Below are positions 51,032-60,319 of a stretch of 64,000 nucleotides of DNA, one piece after another. Under the pieces are notes generated by a model, which saw only the letters and a program-made list of their open reading frames with translations, was not told the origin of the DNA and ran no database searches. Made by a program: the position numbers and the translations under genes. Within the stretch, counting starts at the first letter, position 1. Every line of letters begins with the position of its first letter. This DNA comes from Anderseniella sp039978075 (GTDB taxonomy: Bacteria; Pseudomonadota; Alphaproteobacteria; Rhizobiales; Aestuariivirgaceae): NCBI GenBank assembly GCA_039978075.1, contig JBDWCA010000015.1:326253-390252 (forward strand). Reading direction: 5' to 3'.

Positions 51032-51565
51032 TCATCCGCCCCCGCACCGGGCAATCAACCCGTCCAGGTCGTGCCAGCCAATGCGCCTGTCCGGCGCGTC
51101 GCCGCCGGCAAACATGTCAGTGCCGTGCGCATCCGTGACGCCGCCAAGCCGCTCGTAAAAACCGATTGCCGCCGAGTTGTCTTCGAACACCCACAGGCAA
51201 ATGTTGTCCGCACCGCCGGCGCGTGCGGCCATCGCCGCCTCCTTCATCAGCATCCTGCCCAGGCCGCCACCCTTTCTTTCAGGCAACAGATGCAGGTGCT
51301 CAATAGTGAAGTCATAGCCTTCGTCTTCAGGGTCGTCATGCAGGGCAATCAGCCCCACAACCGTACCGGCCTCGCATGCCAGTTTCACAATCGGATACCG
51401 GGTGCTGGTCAGTGCCGCACGCCAGTACCCGGCGCGCTCGCCATCCACTTCAGTGTCCAGATAGGTGTCCGGCAGGATACCCCTGTAAGTTGCTTTCCAG
51501 CTCGCCGCGTGTACCCGTGCCACGGCGTCGGCATCATCCTGCCCCGCATCAACAATCTCTGTCAT
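51032..51565 (-). CDS. GNAT-family N-acetyltransferase
   Basis: This is a 177-residue acetyltransferase. The N-terminal region DADAVARVHAASWKATYRGILPD is typical of this subgroup. The acetyl-CoA motif LHLLPERKGGGLGRMLMKEAAMAAR lies near residues 92-115, then LWVFEDNSAAIGFYERLGG. Its ATG overlaps the miaA stop (ATGA), and its stop is one base from the M81 peptidase start. The three genes form a coupled set, though nothing suggests a shared biochemical role. Confidence 0.88.
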   Translation of the reverse strand: MTEIVDAGQDDADAVARVHAASWKATYRGILPDTYLDTEVDGERAGYWRAALTSTRYPIVKLACEAGTVVGLIALHDDPEDEGYDFTIEHLHLLPERKGGGLGRMLMKEAAMAARAGGADNICLWVFEDNSAAIGFYERLGGVTDAHGTDMFAGGDAPDRRIGWHDLDGLIARCGGG

Positions 51566-52482
51566 TTGAGCAACACCTCGAGTGCCTGCTGACGGGTCTC
51601 AGCCTTTGGCCAGTCCGTCATCTGATTTCGAATCCAGGTCATCTGCCGCTTGGCATAATTGCGGGTCTGCCTTTGCGCCAGCGCAATTGCAACTTCGATC
51701 TTGGCCTCACCGGCAAGATGGGCTGCGAGTGCCTGAACACCGATGGCTTTCATGGCCGGCAGATCCGGGGCAAGGCCCGACGCCAGAAGCCGTTCAACTT
51801 CGCCCACGGCGCCGCAGTCAAGCATCGCATCAAACCGGGCATCACATGACCTGTACAATTCTTCCCTCGGTGGCATCAGCGCGACCCGCCGCACCTGAGC
51901 GTCCGCCAGCACTGAGGCCTGTCTTGCCGCAGCGAAATGATCACAGAGCGGCTTGCCGGTTGCTTCATGCACCTCAAGCGCCCGCACGATGCGCTGTCCG
52001 TCCGCAGGTTCGATACGCGCTGCGTCATCGGCGGCAATACGGGCCAGTTCGCCGTGCAGTACATGGGCTCCCTCCTGTTGCAATCGCCCGCGCCAGTAAT
52101 CCCGGATATTGTCAGGCACCTTCGGTATCGGCGACAGCCCTTCCTCCAGCACCTTGAAATACAATCCGGTGCCACCGGCAAGCACCGGCACCTTGCCCGC
52201 CTGCCAGGCCAGTGAAATTTCCGTGTTTGCCGCCTCAAGCCACCGACCCGCCGACCAGGCATCACCTGCCGGAGCGCACCCGAACAGCCTGTGCGCAACT
52301 CTGGCTTCGTCCGCGCGCGACGGCCGCGACGTCAGCACGTCCAGTTCCGCGTACACCTGCATGGCGTCCGCATTGATCACGACACCATTCAGACGCTCAG
52401 CAACGTCCATGGCCACAGCCGACTTGCCGCTGGCAGTCGGGCCTGCAATAAGGATGGCGGATTTCAATTGAGTATTCCCCAT
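51562..52482 (-). CDS. miaA: tRNA dimethylallyltransferase
   Basis: This enzyme adds a dimethylallyl group to A37 of tRNAs reading UNN codons. From the ATG at 52482 it is 306 residues, normal length. The P-loop IAGPTASGKSAVA is at residues 11-23. The conserved INADAMQVYAELDVLTSRPSRADE and GTGLYFKVLEEGLSPIPKVP follow, and the tRNA-binding end has QRQTRNYAKRQMTWIRNQ. The start codon shares two bases with the divergent serB start (CATG). The open frame extends upstream, but only into serB. Confidence 0.95.
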   Translation of the reverse strand: MGNTQLKSAILIAGPTASGKSAVAMDVAERLNGVVINADAMQVYAELDVLTSRPSRADEARVAHRLFGCAPAGDAWSAGRWLEAANTEISLAWQAGKVPVLAGGTGLYFKVLEEGLSPIPKVPDNIRDYWRGRLQQEGAHVLHGELARIAADDAARIEPADGQRIVRALEVHEATGKPLCDHFAAARQASVLADAQVRRVALMPPREELYRSCDARFDAMLDCGAVGEVERLLASGLAPDLPAMKAIGVQALAAHLAGEAKIEVAIALAQRQTRNYAKRQMTWIRNQMTDWPKAETRQQALEVLLK

Positions 52483-53383
52483 GTCCCATGTCCTATCGCT
52501 GATTGCCGGTTCGCAAAAGTCCCCATTGCAGACAAAGCACATCAATGCTGCCTGCAAGCTGATGGAAAAACTCGGCACGGAGCTGGATACCGGTCATTGG
52601 CTGAACGAAAAAACCGCCTGGCAGGTGGAGTTTGACAGAAAACCCGATGATGTCCTGCGCGCGGTCCGCAAGGCGGCAGCCAGGTGGCCGGTTGATATTA
52701 ATGTTGTGCCATCCGCAAACCAGCGCAAAAAACTGCTCATCGCGGACATGGACTCCACAATGATCGAACAGGAGTGCATCGATGAACTCGCAGATGCTGC
52801 CGGTGCAGGTGATGCGGTCAAGGCGATAACCGTGCGTGCCATGAACGGCGAGCTGGATTTCGAAGATGCCTTGCGAGAGCGCGTTGCGGCACTGAAAGGT
52901 CTGCCGTCAGGTGTCATCGGCGAGGTTATTGCCTCACGCATCAGTTTCATGGCCGGTGGCCGTGAATTGATCGCGACAATGCGTCAGAACAGCGCCTATT
53001 GCGCTTTGATTTCCGGTGGCTTCACTCATTTTACCGCCTATGTCGGCGCCGAACTGGGATTTCACGAGCACCAGGCCAACGAGCTGGTCATTCACGACAA
53101 CTTGCTGACCGGCGAGGTAGCCTCCCCCATTCTTGGCCGTGATGCCAAGGTTGCTGCCTTGCAGCGCATTACCGGGACATTTGGATTTTCAATGGATGAG
53201 ACCATGGCGGTGGGTGACGGGGCAAATGACATCCCCATGTTGCTGACCGCAGGCATCGGTGTGGCACTTCATGCCAAGCCGGCGGTAAAGCAGGAAGTCG
53301 GCATTCAGATAAACCATGGCGACCTGACGTCCCTGCTCTATCTGCAAGGCTTCACCCGCGATGAGTTTGCCCGTCATCACTAA
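52481..53383 (+). CDS. serB: Phosphoserine phosphatase
   Basis: This is a HAD-family phosphatase performing the last step of serine synthesis. It is 300 residues. The catalytic motif DMDSTMIEQECIDELAD near residues 89-105 has both Asp residues, SGGFTHF near 172 is motif II, and GDGANDIPML near 245 is motif IV. The N-terminal 80 residues are a variable ACT-like lobe. The ATG lies within the miaA start region. Its ribosome site is weak and any promoter must be inside miaA, so initiation could also be leaderless. Confidence 0.94.
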   Translation: MSHVLSLIAGSQKSPLQTKHINAACKLMEKLGTELDTGHWLNEKTAWQVEFDRKPDDVLRAVRKAAARWPVDINVVPSANQRKKLLIADMDSTMIEQECIDELADAAGAGDAVKAITVRAMNGELDFEDALRERVAALKGLPSGVIGEVIASRISFMAGGRELIATMRQNSAYCALISGGFTHFTAYVGAELGFHEHQANELVIHDNLLTGEVASPILGRDAKVAALQRITGTFGFSMDETMAVGDGANDIPMLLTAGIGVALHAKPAVKQEVGIQINHGDLTSLLYLQGFTRDEFARHH

Positions 53384-53391
53384 ACCAGAAA

Positions 53392-53414
53392 CGGCCAGGC
53401 AATGTGCCCGGCCG
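53392..53414. terminator. Convergent stem-loop between serB and degP
   Basis: CGGCC-A-GGC-AATGT-GCC-C-GGCCG forms an 8-bp interrupted stem in the 59-base gap between two convergent genes. There is no strong T run on either side. It may act as a weak bidirectional terminator. Confidence 0.5.
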
Positions 53415-53442
53415 CTGTCCGTCGTGAACCTCTGTCCAACGC

Positions 53443-54978
53443 TTACTTTTTCTTCAGGCGCAAGGCGATGAAGTGCGGATCGAAATTGCGCTGGGCGCGC
53501 AGCACCAGCATCAGGATCGAGTTGTCGCCGGCCTTGACCGCTGCTTCAACAGCCTTGGACAGCTCTGCCGCCGAAGATGCTTTTACATCACCGACCTCGG
53601 CAATAACGTCACCCGGGCGCAGTTGCTTGTCTGCCGCAGCCCCATCTGCGGATACTTCGGCGACAATCACGCCCTGAACCTTTTCCGGCACCTTGAACTT
53701 GGTGCGTAACTCGTCGGTCAGTTCTTCAACCTTAAGGCCCAGAATCTCGATCTCCGCTGCGCCCGCCGCTTCAGCAGCTTTCTTGCTGTCGGCCGCCTGA
53801 ACCAGTTTTTCACCGGTTTCAAGCCGGCCAAGCGTAACCTCGATATCCATCGGCTTGCCCTTGCGAAGCACACCCACCATCACGGTGGTGTCCGGCGCGA
53901 GTTGTCCGACCAGACGGGACAACTGACGGCTGTCCTTCATTTCCTTGCCATCCAGCGCTACTACCACATCACCGGCCTGTATGCCGGCTTTCTCAGCCGG
54001 GCTGGTTGCGGTGACGTCTGCCACCAGCGCGCCATGGGCTTTTTCCAGGCCCAGGCTTTCAGCGAGATCTTCGGTCACGTTCTGGATCCGCACACCGAGC
54101 CAGCCGCGCCGCGTTTCTCCAAACTTGATCAACTGGTCGATAACATTGCGCGCCGTCGCACTCGGCACCGAAAATCCGATGCCGATCGATCCGCCGGACG
54201 GCGAGATGATGGCAGTGTTCACACCAACGACCTTGCCATCCATCGAAAACAGCGGACCACCTGAATTGCCCCGGTTGATGGATGCATCGGTTTGAATGAA
54301 ATCATCATAAGGGCCCGCATTGATATTGCGGTTCATGGCTGAAACGATACCCAGTGTAACGGTACCGCCAAGGCCGAACGGGTTACCGATCGCCATGACC
54401 CAGTCACCGACACGAAGGACGGATGAATCGCCAAACTCAACAAATGGCAGGGGTGTATCGGACTTGACCTTCAACACTGCTATATCGGTTTTGGCATCCT
54501 TGCCGATCAGTTCAGCTTTCAGCCGGCGGCCATCGTTGAATATGACCTCGATTTCATCAGCACCGTCGATTACGTGATTGTTGGTAATGACCGTACCGCC
54601 GGCGTCAATAACAAACCCCGATCCCAGCGAGTTGGCATTCCGCGGCCGGTTTGGCTTGCGGCCAGGAGCTTGTCCCTGCTCCTGCTGTTTCTTGAAAAAC
54701 TCTTCAAAAAACTCCCTGAACGGAGTTCCCTCCGGTACGTTGGGAACTGGCACGCCATCGGACCCGGAAACTTTCTGACTGGTCGAGATGTTGACAACGG
54801 CCGGAGACAGTTGCTCGGCGAGGTCAGCAACAGGAGCCGGTCCCTGCGCGCGCGCGGACTGCATGCCAAGCGCCCAGATCGCCAGCACCATAAAGGCAAA
54901 CAACGTAACTCGCGTCATCGTCTGGATGGCCAAATTGGCATTGTGTGCTGCTACTTTTGTTCTCGCTCTGCCAGTCAT
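53443..54978 (-). CDS. degP: Periplasmic serine protease Do (DegP/HtrA family)
   Basis: This periplasmic quality-control protease has 511 residues. A signal sequence (TLFAFMVLAIWALGMQSARA) ends near residue 44. The catalytic triad is His in ITNNHVIDGADEI, Asp in DAKTDIAVLKV and Ser in INRGNSGGPLF near residues 135, 165 and 237. Two PDZ domains follow (about 280-370 and 405-500). AGGAGAGT precedes the ATG at some distance; an internal ATG 20 codons on is possible. It follows the hflKC operon, whose products regulate FtsH, so both lie in envelope proteostasis. Confidence 0.95.
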   Translation of the reverse strand: MTGRARTKVAAHNANLAIQTMTRVTLFAFMVLAIWALGMQSARAQGPAPVADLAEQLSPAVVNISTSQKVSGSDGVPVPNVPEGTPFREFFEEFFKKQQEQGQAPGRKPNRPRNANSLGSGFVIDAGGTVITNNHVIDGADEIEVIFNDGRRLKAELIGKDAKTDIAVLKVKSDTPLPFVEFGDSSVLRVGDWVMAIGNPFGLGGTVTLGIVSAMNRNINAGPYDDFIQTDASINRGNSGGPLFSMDGKVVGVNTAIISPSGGSIGIGFSVPSATARNVIDQLIKFGETRRGWLGVRIQNVTEDLAESLGLEKAHGALVADVTATSPAEKAGIQAGDVVVALDGKEMKDSRQLSRLVGQLAPDTTVMVGVLRKGKPMDIEVTLGRLETGEKLVQAADSKKAAEAAGAAEIEILGLKVEELTDELRTKFKVPEKVQGVIVAEVSADGAAADKQLRPGDVIAEVGDVKASSAAELSKAVEAAVKAGDNSILMLVLRAQRNFDPHFIALRLKKK

Positions 54979-55176
54979 TGAGTAGATACTCTCCTGAAGT
55001 GAATGCTTGTCGTTGCAGATGCACTAAGAGTGGTGCGAACCTGAACGATAGTTTTAGGGCCTGATTGTGGACATCATAAGCTGTTTAACGCAAGTACCGG
55101 TCTGCACGGATCGTAACGATTGCGTGAGCTTGCCTGCCATGGAAAAAGCCTTCCGAAAAAACTTCCGATCTTTCCC

Positions 55177-55202
55177 ATAAAGCCCGGTCAAAAGGGCTTT
55201 AT
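55177..55202 (-). terminator. Stem-loop at the end of the hflKC-DUF2065 operon
   Basis: ATAAAGCCC and GGGCTTTAT form a perfect 9-bp stem with an 8-base loop that overlaps the DUF2065 stop codon. On the minus strand no long T run follows, but the position supports operon-end termination or RNA stabilisation. Confidence 0.55.
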
Positions 55203-55393
55203 GTCAGAAAACTCCGGGCCACCCAGACAATCAATACGCCAAAGCCAATCGCAGCCAGGCCAAAATTGCGCAACGTATCTTCTGAAAACTGGGCTGCCAT
55301 TTCGGCGAGGTCTCTCAGACGACCGGGCGCAATGGCATAGAGCAGGCCTTCGATAACGAAGACCAGCCCTATTGCCATAACAAACTCGCTCAC
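55199..55393 (-). CDS. DUF2065-family small membrane protein
   Basis: This is a 64-residue two-helix membrane protein of the DUF2065 (YjeT-like) family. FVMAIGLVFVIEGLLYAIAPGRLRDLAEM and FGLAAIGFGVLIVWVARSFL form the hydrophobic segments. The start GTG overlaps the hflC TAG stop as TAGTG. The family is often found immediately after hflK-hflC, so it probably acts with the HflKC membrane complex; its molecular role is unknown. Confidence 0.88.
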   Translation of the reverse strand: MSEFVMAIGLVFVIEGLLYAIAPGRLRDLAEMAAQFSEDTLRNFGLAAIGFGVLIVWVARSFLT

Positions 55394-56271
55394 TAATTCG
55401 CCGGTGCCGACTGCTGAGTACCGAAATACTTGAAGAATTCGGAGTCAGGCTTCAGTACCAGCGTCGTATCACTGTTCGACAGGCTCTTTGAATAAGCCTG
55501 CATCGACCGGTAAAACGCGAAGAATTCCGGATCCTGCTGAAATGCCTCTGCAAACACCCGGTTACGGGTTGCATCGCCCTCACCGCGCAGAATTTCTGAC
55601 TCACGCTGTGCCTTCGACATCAGCTCGACAGATTGCCTGTCGGCTTCCGCCTTGATACGCGTTGCCTGCGCTTCACCAATGGCGCGGAGTTCCGCAGCTT
55701 CTGCAAAGCGCTCCGAGTTCATGCGGGCATAGGTGTCTTTCAAAACCTGTTCCAGCAGATCGGTCCGTCGGATTTTCACATCAACCACTTCGATGCCGAG
55801 TGCTTCAGCTTCCAGGCGAACCTGATCGCGAATTTCACGCATCATGGCCGCACGGTCTTTGGACAGGGCGGCGTCGAAAGAGCGACGGCCGTAGGTCTGG
55901 CGCAGCGCCGCATCGAGGCGGGTTTCGATACGATCCTTGGCACGGTTGAGCGATGCGCCAACGGTTTCACGGAACAGGCGCGGATTGTTCACGCGGATCA
56001 TGGTGACGGTATCAACGACATACCGTCGGCTATCTACCACCTGGACTTCCTTGTCCGGGCTTTCAAAGAACACGATACGATCTTCGATTGTAATAACTTC
56101 CTGCACAAACGGCAGCTTGAAATACAGGCCGGGCTTGTCGATCTCCCGCTGGATTTCCCCCAGCTGGGTAACCAGGGCCTTTTCTCTCTCGTCGACAACA
56201 AAAACCGATGTCCATACAAGAAACGCAATCGCTGCCAGAACAATGGCTCCAAATGACTTGAACAAACCCAT
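55393..56271 (-). CDS. hflC: HflC, FtsH-modulating stomatin-like subunit
   Basis: This is an SPFH-domain membrane protein of 292 residues that forms the HflKC cage around FtsH. One N-terminal helix (GAIVLAAIAFLVWTSVFVVDE, about 8-27) anchors it with the bulk outside the cytoplasm. VDEREKALVTQLGEIQREIDKPGLYFKLPFVQEV marks the SPFH start near residue 26, and a long helix with Glu/Ala repeats lies at about 165-225. The ATG overlaps the hflK stop (TAATG). It is one of two adjacent SPFH genes. Confidence 0.96.
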   Translation of the reverse strand: MGLFKSFGAIVLAAIAFLVWTSVFVVDEREKALVTQLGEIQREIDKPGLYFKLPFVQEVITIEDRIVFFESPDKEVQVVDSRRYVVDTVTMIRVNNPRLFRETVGASLNRAKDRIETRLDAALRQTYGRRSFDAALSKDRAAMMREIRDQVRLEAEALGIEVVDVKIRRTDLLEQVLKDTYARMNSERFAEAAELRAIGEAQATRIKAEADRQSVELMSKAQRESEILRGEGDATRNRVFAEAFQQDPEFFAFYRSMQAYSKSLSNSDTTLVLKPDSEFFKYFGTQQSAPAN

Positions 56272-57392
56272 TACTGGTTACCCCCCGATGACTGCTGACG
56301 TTTCTGTATTTCCGGCAATGGCAGATACGGCACCACGCCGGTTCCGCCCTGGCCGCCGGAATTGCCTTCCACGATCACCTTGTTGGTATTCGACATGACG
56401 CCTTCCATCATTTCCAGGAACAGTCGCTTGCGGGTTACATCCTTGGCCTTCGAGTATTCAGCAAAAATGGAATTGAAGCGTTGCGCCTCACCTTCGGCCT
56501 CATTGACGACACGGGCTGTATAACCTTTTGCGTCTTCGACGATCTTGGATGATTCACCGCGTGCCTTACCCAGCACCTGGTTTCGGTATTGTTCCGCTTC
56601 ACGAATAAACTGGTTCTGGTTCTGCTCGGCACGCTGCACTTCTTCAAACGCATCGGCCACCTGCGGCGGCGGATCAGCCCGTTCCAGCAACACGCCCAGA
56701 ATGGAAATGCCGGCATTATAGGAGTCGAGTGCGGCCTGTATCAGTTCGCGCACCTGCGCCTGTGCGTCCAGACGGCCCTGGGTACGAAAATCTTCAGCCC
56801 GTGTCCGGCCGACAATTTCACGCATCGCGCTTTCGGACACGGTACGAACCAGCATCTCCTGCTCACGGATATTGAACAGGTACATTTGCGGATCGCCGAT
56901 CTTCCACTGCACCTTGAACTCGACGTTGATCAGGTTCTGATCACCCGCCAGCATCAGGTTGTTGGAATTCCGGTCGCTGCCGCCAAAGTCGATCTGGCTG
57001 ACACTTTCCACCGGGAGTTTTTCCATAGTCTCAATTGGCCATGCGGCAAATCTGAGACCCGGCAGAACTGTGCGGTTGTATTCACCCAACCGCAGGACCA
57101 GGCCCTGCTCTTCCGCTTCAACGGTGTGAAAACTGTTGAAAAACCATAGAGCACCAACAGCGATCAGGCCGATAATCCAGGGGCTTTTGCCACCACCGCC
57201 TTGCGGCAGGACAGTCTTTAGCCGGTCCTGGCCTTTACGGATCAGGTCCTCCAGATCAGGAGGTGTTCCCGGTCCGCCGCCACCGCCGCGTGGTCCACCA
57301 CCGCCAGATGGTTTTTGTCCCCACGGTCCGTCACCGCCGCCGTTTCCGCCGCCGCCTTGCCAGCCGCCGCCACCCTTTTTATTCCATGGCAT
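56271..57392 (-). CDS. hflK: HflK, FtsH-modulating stomatin-like subunit
   Basis: This is the partner of HflC, 373 residues. A Gly-rich cytoplasmic head (about residues 5-75, GGGGWQGGGGNGGGDGPWGQK) precedes the membrane helix IIGLIAVGALWFFNSF. The SPFH domain starts EEQGLVLRLGEYNRTVLPGLRFA near 92, followed by long helices ending near 330. It is the first gene of hflK-hflC-DUF2065, each overlapping the next by one base. FtsH at 5.5 kb is a possible client, though housekeeping copies may exist elsewhere. Confidence 0.96.
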   Translation of the reverse strand: MPWNKKGGGGWQGGGGNGGGDGPWGQKPSGGGGPRGGGGGPGTPPDLEDLIRKGQDRLKTVLPQGGGGKSPWIIGLIAVGALWFFNSFHTVEAEEQGLVLRLGEYNRTVLPGLRFAAWPIETMEKLPVESVSQIDFGGSDRNSNNLMLAGDQNLINVEFKVQWKIGDPQMYLFNIREQEMLVRTVSESAMREIVGRTRAEDFRTQGRLDAQAQVRELIQAALDSYNAGISILGVLLERADPPPQVADAFEEVQRAEQNQNQFIREAEQYRNQVLGKARGESSKIVEDAKGYTARVVNEAEGEAQRFNSIFAEYSKAKDVTRKRLFLEMMEGVMSNTNKVIVEGNSGGQGGTGVVPYLPLPEIQKRQQSSGGNQ

Positions 57393-57558
57393 ATTGTGCT
57401 CTAGTCCTTGTTATTGAGCTTATTGCCAACCCTGCAAACGGTTGGCATCCAGTCAGTATTAGTTGGTATAGGCAAACGCGGACGTCAAGTCCATGGATCA
57501 ACCCGCCTGCCACATTACAAGTTGCTAACCGGATCCCGGAAGCGACCAGATCCATATT

Positions 57559-58407
57559 CTAGTGCGCCAGCGCCTGGGCATGCCAGGCAACATGATCTCC
57601 AATGAAGCTGGCAATGAAGTAATAGGAATGATCATATCCCGGTTGCATACGCAATGTCAGGGGATGATCGGCCTCGGCACAGGCAACTTCGATGAGCCGC
57701 GGCTTCAGCTGGTTTTCCAGAAAGTCATCCGCGTCACCCTGGTCAATCAGGATCGGCAGTTTTTCACCTGCCTGCGCAATCAGCGCGCACGCATCGTGAG
57801 CAGCCCAGGCCTCCTTGTCGTCACCCATGTACCCGCCCAGCGCCTTATGGCCCCACGGGCAGTTCATGGGCGACACAATGGGTGAAAACGCCGATACGGA
57901 TTGATACATACCGGGGTTTTTCAAGGCTATGGTAAGCGCACCATGACCGCCCATCGAGTGCCCGGATATCGTCTGCCGGCTCATATCAGTATTGAACCCG
58001 GCCGCGACCACGTCCGGCAGTTCCCGGGTGATGTAGTCGTACATATTATAGTGTTTTGCCCAGGGTTCCTGCGTGGCGTTGACATAAAACCCGGCACCAA
58101 GTCCGAAATCATAGGCAGCTTCAGGATCATCGGGTACGCCGTCTCCGCGCGGAGACGTATCAGGCATCACGATTGCGATACCATGCTCTGCCGCATAGCG
58201 CTGGGCACCTGCCTTGGTAACGAAATTCTGATCCGTACAGGTCAGGCCGGACAGCCACCACAGCACCGGCACCTTGGTATGGGCAGCCGTCGGCGGCAGG
58301 TAGATGGAGGCCGTCATGTCGCACTTGCAGGTGTCGCTGGCGTGTGAAAACTGTATCTGCTCGCCGCCAAAGCAGACATTCCGGCTCTTGATCTCGACAC
58401 TTGTCAT
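57559..58407 (-). CDS. fghA: S-formylglutathione hydrolase
   Basis: This esterase-D-type hydrolase converts S-formylglutathione to formate and glutathione in formaldehyde detoxification. From the ATG at 58407 it is 282 residues, the normal size. The nucleophile is Ser in ISGHSMGGHGAL near 149. LWWLSGLTCTDQNF near 55 forms the oxyanion region, and the acid/His are in LIDQGDADDFL and PGYDHSYYFI. The frame continues upstream to 58539 in an unlikely extension. The class III alcohol dehydrogenase at the window end acts one step earlier. Confidence 0.95.
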   Translation of the reverse strand: MTSVEIKSRNVCFGGEQIQFSHASDTCKCDMTASIYLPPTAAHTKVPVLWWLSGLTCTDQNFVTKAGAQRYAAEHGIAIVMPDTSPRGDGVPDDPEAAYDFGLGAGFYVNATQEPWAKHYNMYDYITRELPDVVAAGFNTDMSRQTISGHSMGGHGALTIALKNPGMYQSVSAFSPIVSPMNCPWGHKALGGYMGDDKEAWAAHDACALIAQAGEKLPILIDQGDADDFLENQLKPRLIEVACAEADHPLTLRMQPGYDHSYYFIASFIGDHVAWHAQALAH

Positions 58408-58596
58408 GTAGCTGCACCCCGTTTCGTCAAAGCATACCCATTTATGCATACCCCGCATGATTTTGGCACCACCGTCAATACTTGCGTCCCGCGCCGTTTT
58501 CGCACACCGTGCCAACGGCTCTGTCGCCTGCAGCAACAAATCTTGAATTGAATTAAAAACGTTGCTCTATCATATTGAAAGATATCAGATTTTTCC

Positions 58597-59511
58597 ATGT
58601 CTGTGCAATCCACAACAGTTACAAGCGACCAGGCAACCGTGTCACGGGGGCTGGCGTTGATGGCGATTGCGATGCTGGTGGTGCCGTCAATGGATATACT
58701 CGGCAAGCTCGTGTCGAAAGAGATCAACGGTATCCAGGTTGCACAATGGCGTTTCGGCATTCAGGCTCTGCTGATCTTTCCGTTCCTGTTGTGGCTGAAA
58801 GGCGGGCGCCGCTTTCTGCCCAACCGCATTGGCCTGAACATCATCCGCGCGGTTTTGATGGCCGGCGCCGTCACCAGTTTCTTTACCGCGTTGCGCTGGA
58901 TGCCGGTGCCCGACGCCATTGCGGTTTTCTTTGTTGAACCGCTGATCCTGACAATCATGTCAGCCGTGTTCCTGAAAGAGCATATTGGCTGGCGCCGCCG
59001 CTGCGCCGTGGCCGTCGGCTTCATCGGCGCATTGATCGTCATTCAACCGAGCTATGAGGTGTTCGGCGCTGTGTCTCTGCTGCCAATTCTGACTGCCTTC
59101 CTGTTTGCGACCTATCTGCTGTTGACCAAGAAGCTTGCGGCAACCGAAGACGCGCTCACCATGCAGTTCTTCTCCGGCGTGATCGGTTTTGTATTTCTTG
59201 CACTGGTCGCCGGCACCGGCACGGCGGCCGGCATTTCCATTCTCGCCATCGTCTGGCCCAGCCCGGTGCAGTGGATCATGCTGGCCGGCGTGGGTGTGAT
59301 TGCAACCGTGTGCCACCTGATGATTGTGCATGCCTTCAAACGCGCGCCGGCCTCCGTGCTGGCACCGTTTCAGTATCTGGAAATCGTATCCGCCACGATC
59401 CTGAGCTATCTGGTGTTTCAGGACGTCCCTAACGCCTGGAAGTGGCTGGGCATCTCCATCATCATTGCATCAGGCCTGTATGTCTGGTGGCGCGAGCGGC
59501 AGGTGAGCTAA
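58597..59511 (+). CDS. EamA/DMT-family transporter
   Basis: This is a ten-helix membrane transporter of 304 residues with two EamA repeats. The first repeat is VSRGLALMAIAMLVVPSMDILGKLVSKEINGIQVAQWRFGIQALLIFPFL, and the second includes LPILTAFLFATYLLLTKKLAATEDALTMQFFSGVIGF. Its last 42 bases overlap the 3' end of the convergent kynB gene. No ribosome site is obvious near the ATG. Substrate is unknown; proximity to tryptophan catabolism is probably coincidental. Confidence 0.88.
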   Translation: MSVQSTTVTSDQATVSRGLALMAIAMLVVPSMDILGKLVSKEINGIQVAQWRFGIQALLIFPFLLWLKGGRRFLPNRIGLNIIRAVLMAGAVTSFFTALRWMPVPDAIAVFFVEPLILTIMSAVFLKEHIGWRRRCAVAVGFIGALIVIQPSYEVFGAVSLLPILTAFLFATYLLLTKKLAATEDALTMQFFSGVIGFVFLALVAGTGTAAGISILAIVWPSPVQWIMLAGVGVIATVCHLMIVHAFKRAPASVLAPFQYLEIVSATILSYLVFQDVPNAWKWLGISIIIASGLYVWWRERQVS

Positions 59512-60318
59512 AGCCGCCTTCATTAGCGGCGACCGTGCATCGCGCAAACCGTCAATCACGTTGAAATGATGCTCACCGGGAGAGACTGTACAGTTCGTCC
59601 ATGCCCCACAGCCGCGCCAGACATTGGCGATCAGATCCGACTGGCGAAGAAATTCCGGGCGTTCCGCTTCACCAACCCATGCAGTCAGCCTGCATTGAAG
59701 ATCGGGTATCCTGAATGCCGGGCTGAGTTGCATGGCTTCGCGGTCAGTCAGATTCAGCTGAGTGTTCATTTGCGTCTTCACCAGAGGACGCAAATCATGA
59801 ATGCCGGATATGGAAACCGTGTGGACAATCCGTTGTCGAACATCACTGGAAACGGGTGACCCGTCACACACCATGCTCGCCGCCAGGTGCCCGCCTGCCG
59901 AGTGTCCCGCCAGGACAATGGGGCCTAATATTCTGTCTGCAGCGTGCTCGATGGCCGCGCCGATCATATGCATGATGTCGCGGATGCCCACTTGCGGGCA
60001 AAGAACATAGGACGGCATCGCCACGGCCCAACCGCTGTCAACGGCGCCTTTGGCAAGATGAGACCAATAATTCTTGTCGAATTCCAGCCAGTAACCACCA
60101 TGGATGAACACCAACAAACCTGCCGGTTCACTCGCCGAAAAGAACAGGTCATAGACGTTACGCGTGTGGTCGCCATAGGCGATATCCATTTCGCAATCGC
60201 TGTTCGCACGATACCGGGCCGCAAGCTCAATCCAGTCATCGCGCCAGCGCTGGCTGTCCGGAATATGCGTCTCGTTTGAATAGGCATCATCCCAGTCGGT
60301 GATCTGAAACCCACTCAT
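59470..60318 (-). CDS. kynB: Kynurenine formamidase-like alpha/beta hydrolase
   Basis: This is an alpha/beta-hydrolase of the carboxylesterase-like kynurenine formamidase type, which hydrolyses N-formylkynurenine. From the ATG at 60318 it has 282 residues. The oxyanion motif is FIHGGYWLEFDKNYWSHLAKGA near 70-90, the nucleophile Ser is in LAGHSAGGHLAASM near 137, and the His lies in GEHHFNVIDGL near the C-terminus. The start is one base from the kynA stop. It completes the operon kynU-kynA-kynB. The gene tail overlaps the convergent transporter by 42 bases. The symbol is used for role; the fold differs from the cyclase-like KynB. Confidence 0.82.
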   Translation of the reverse strand: MSGFQITDWDDAYSNETHIPDSQRWRDDWIELAARYRANSDCEMDIAYGDHTRNVYDLFFSASEPAGLLVFIHGGYWLEFDKNYWSHLAKGAVDSGWAVAMPSYVLCPQVGIRDIMHMIGAAIEHAADRILGPIVLAGHSAGGHLAASMVCDGSPVSSDVRQRIVHTVSISGIHDLRPLVKTQMNTQLNLTDREAMQLSPAFRIPDLQCRLTAWVGEAERPEFLRQSDLIANVWRGCGAWTNCTVSPGEHHFNVIDGLRDARSPLMKAALAHLPLAPPDIQA

Positions 60319-60319
60319 G

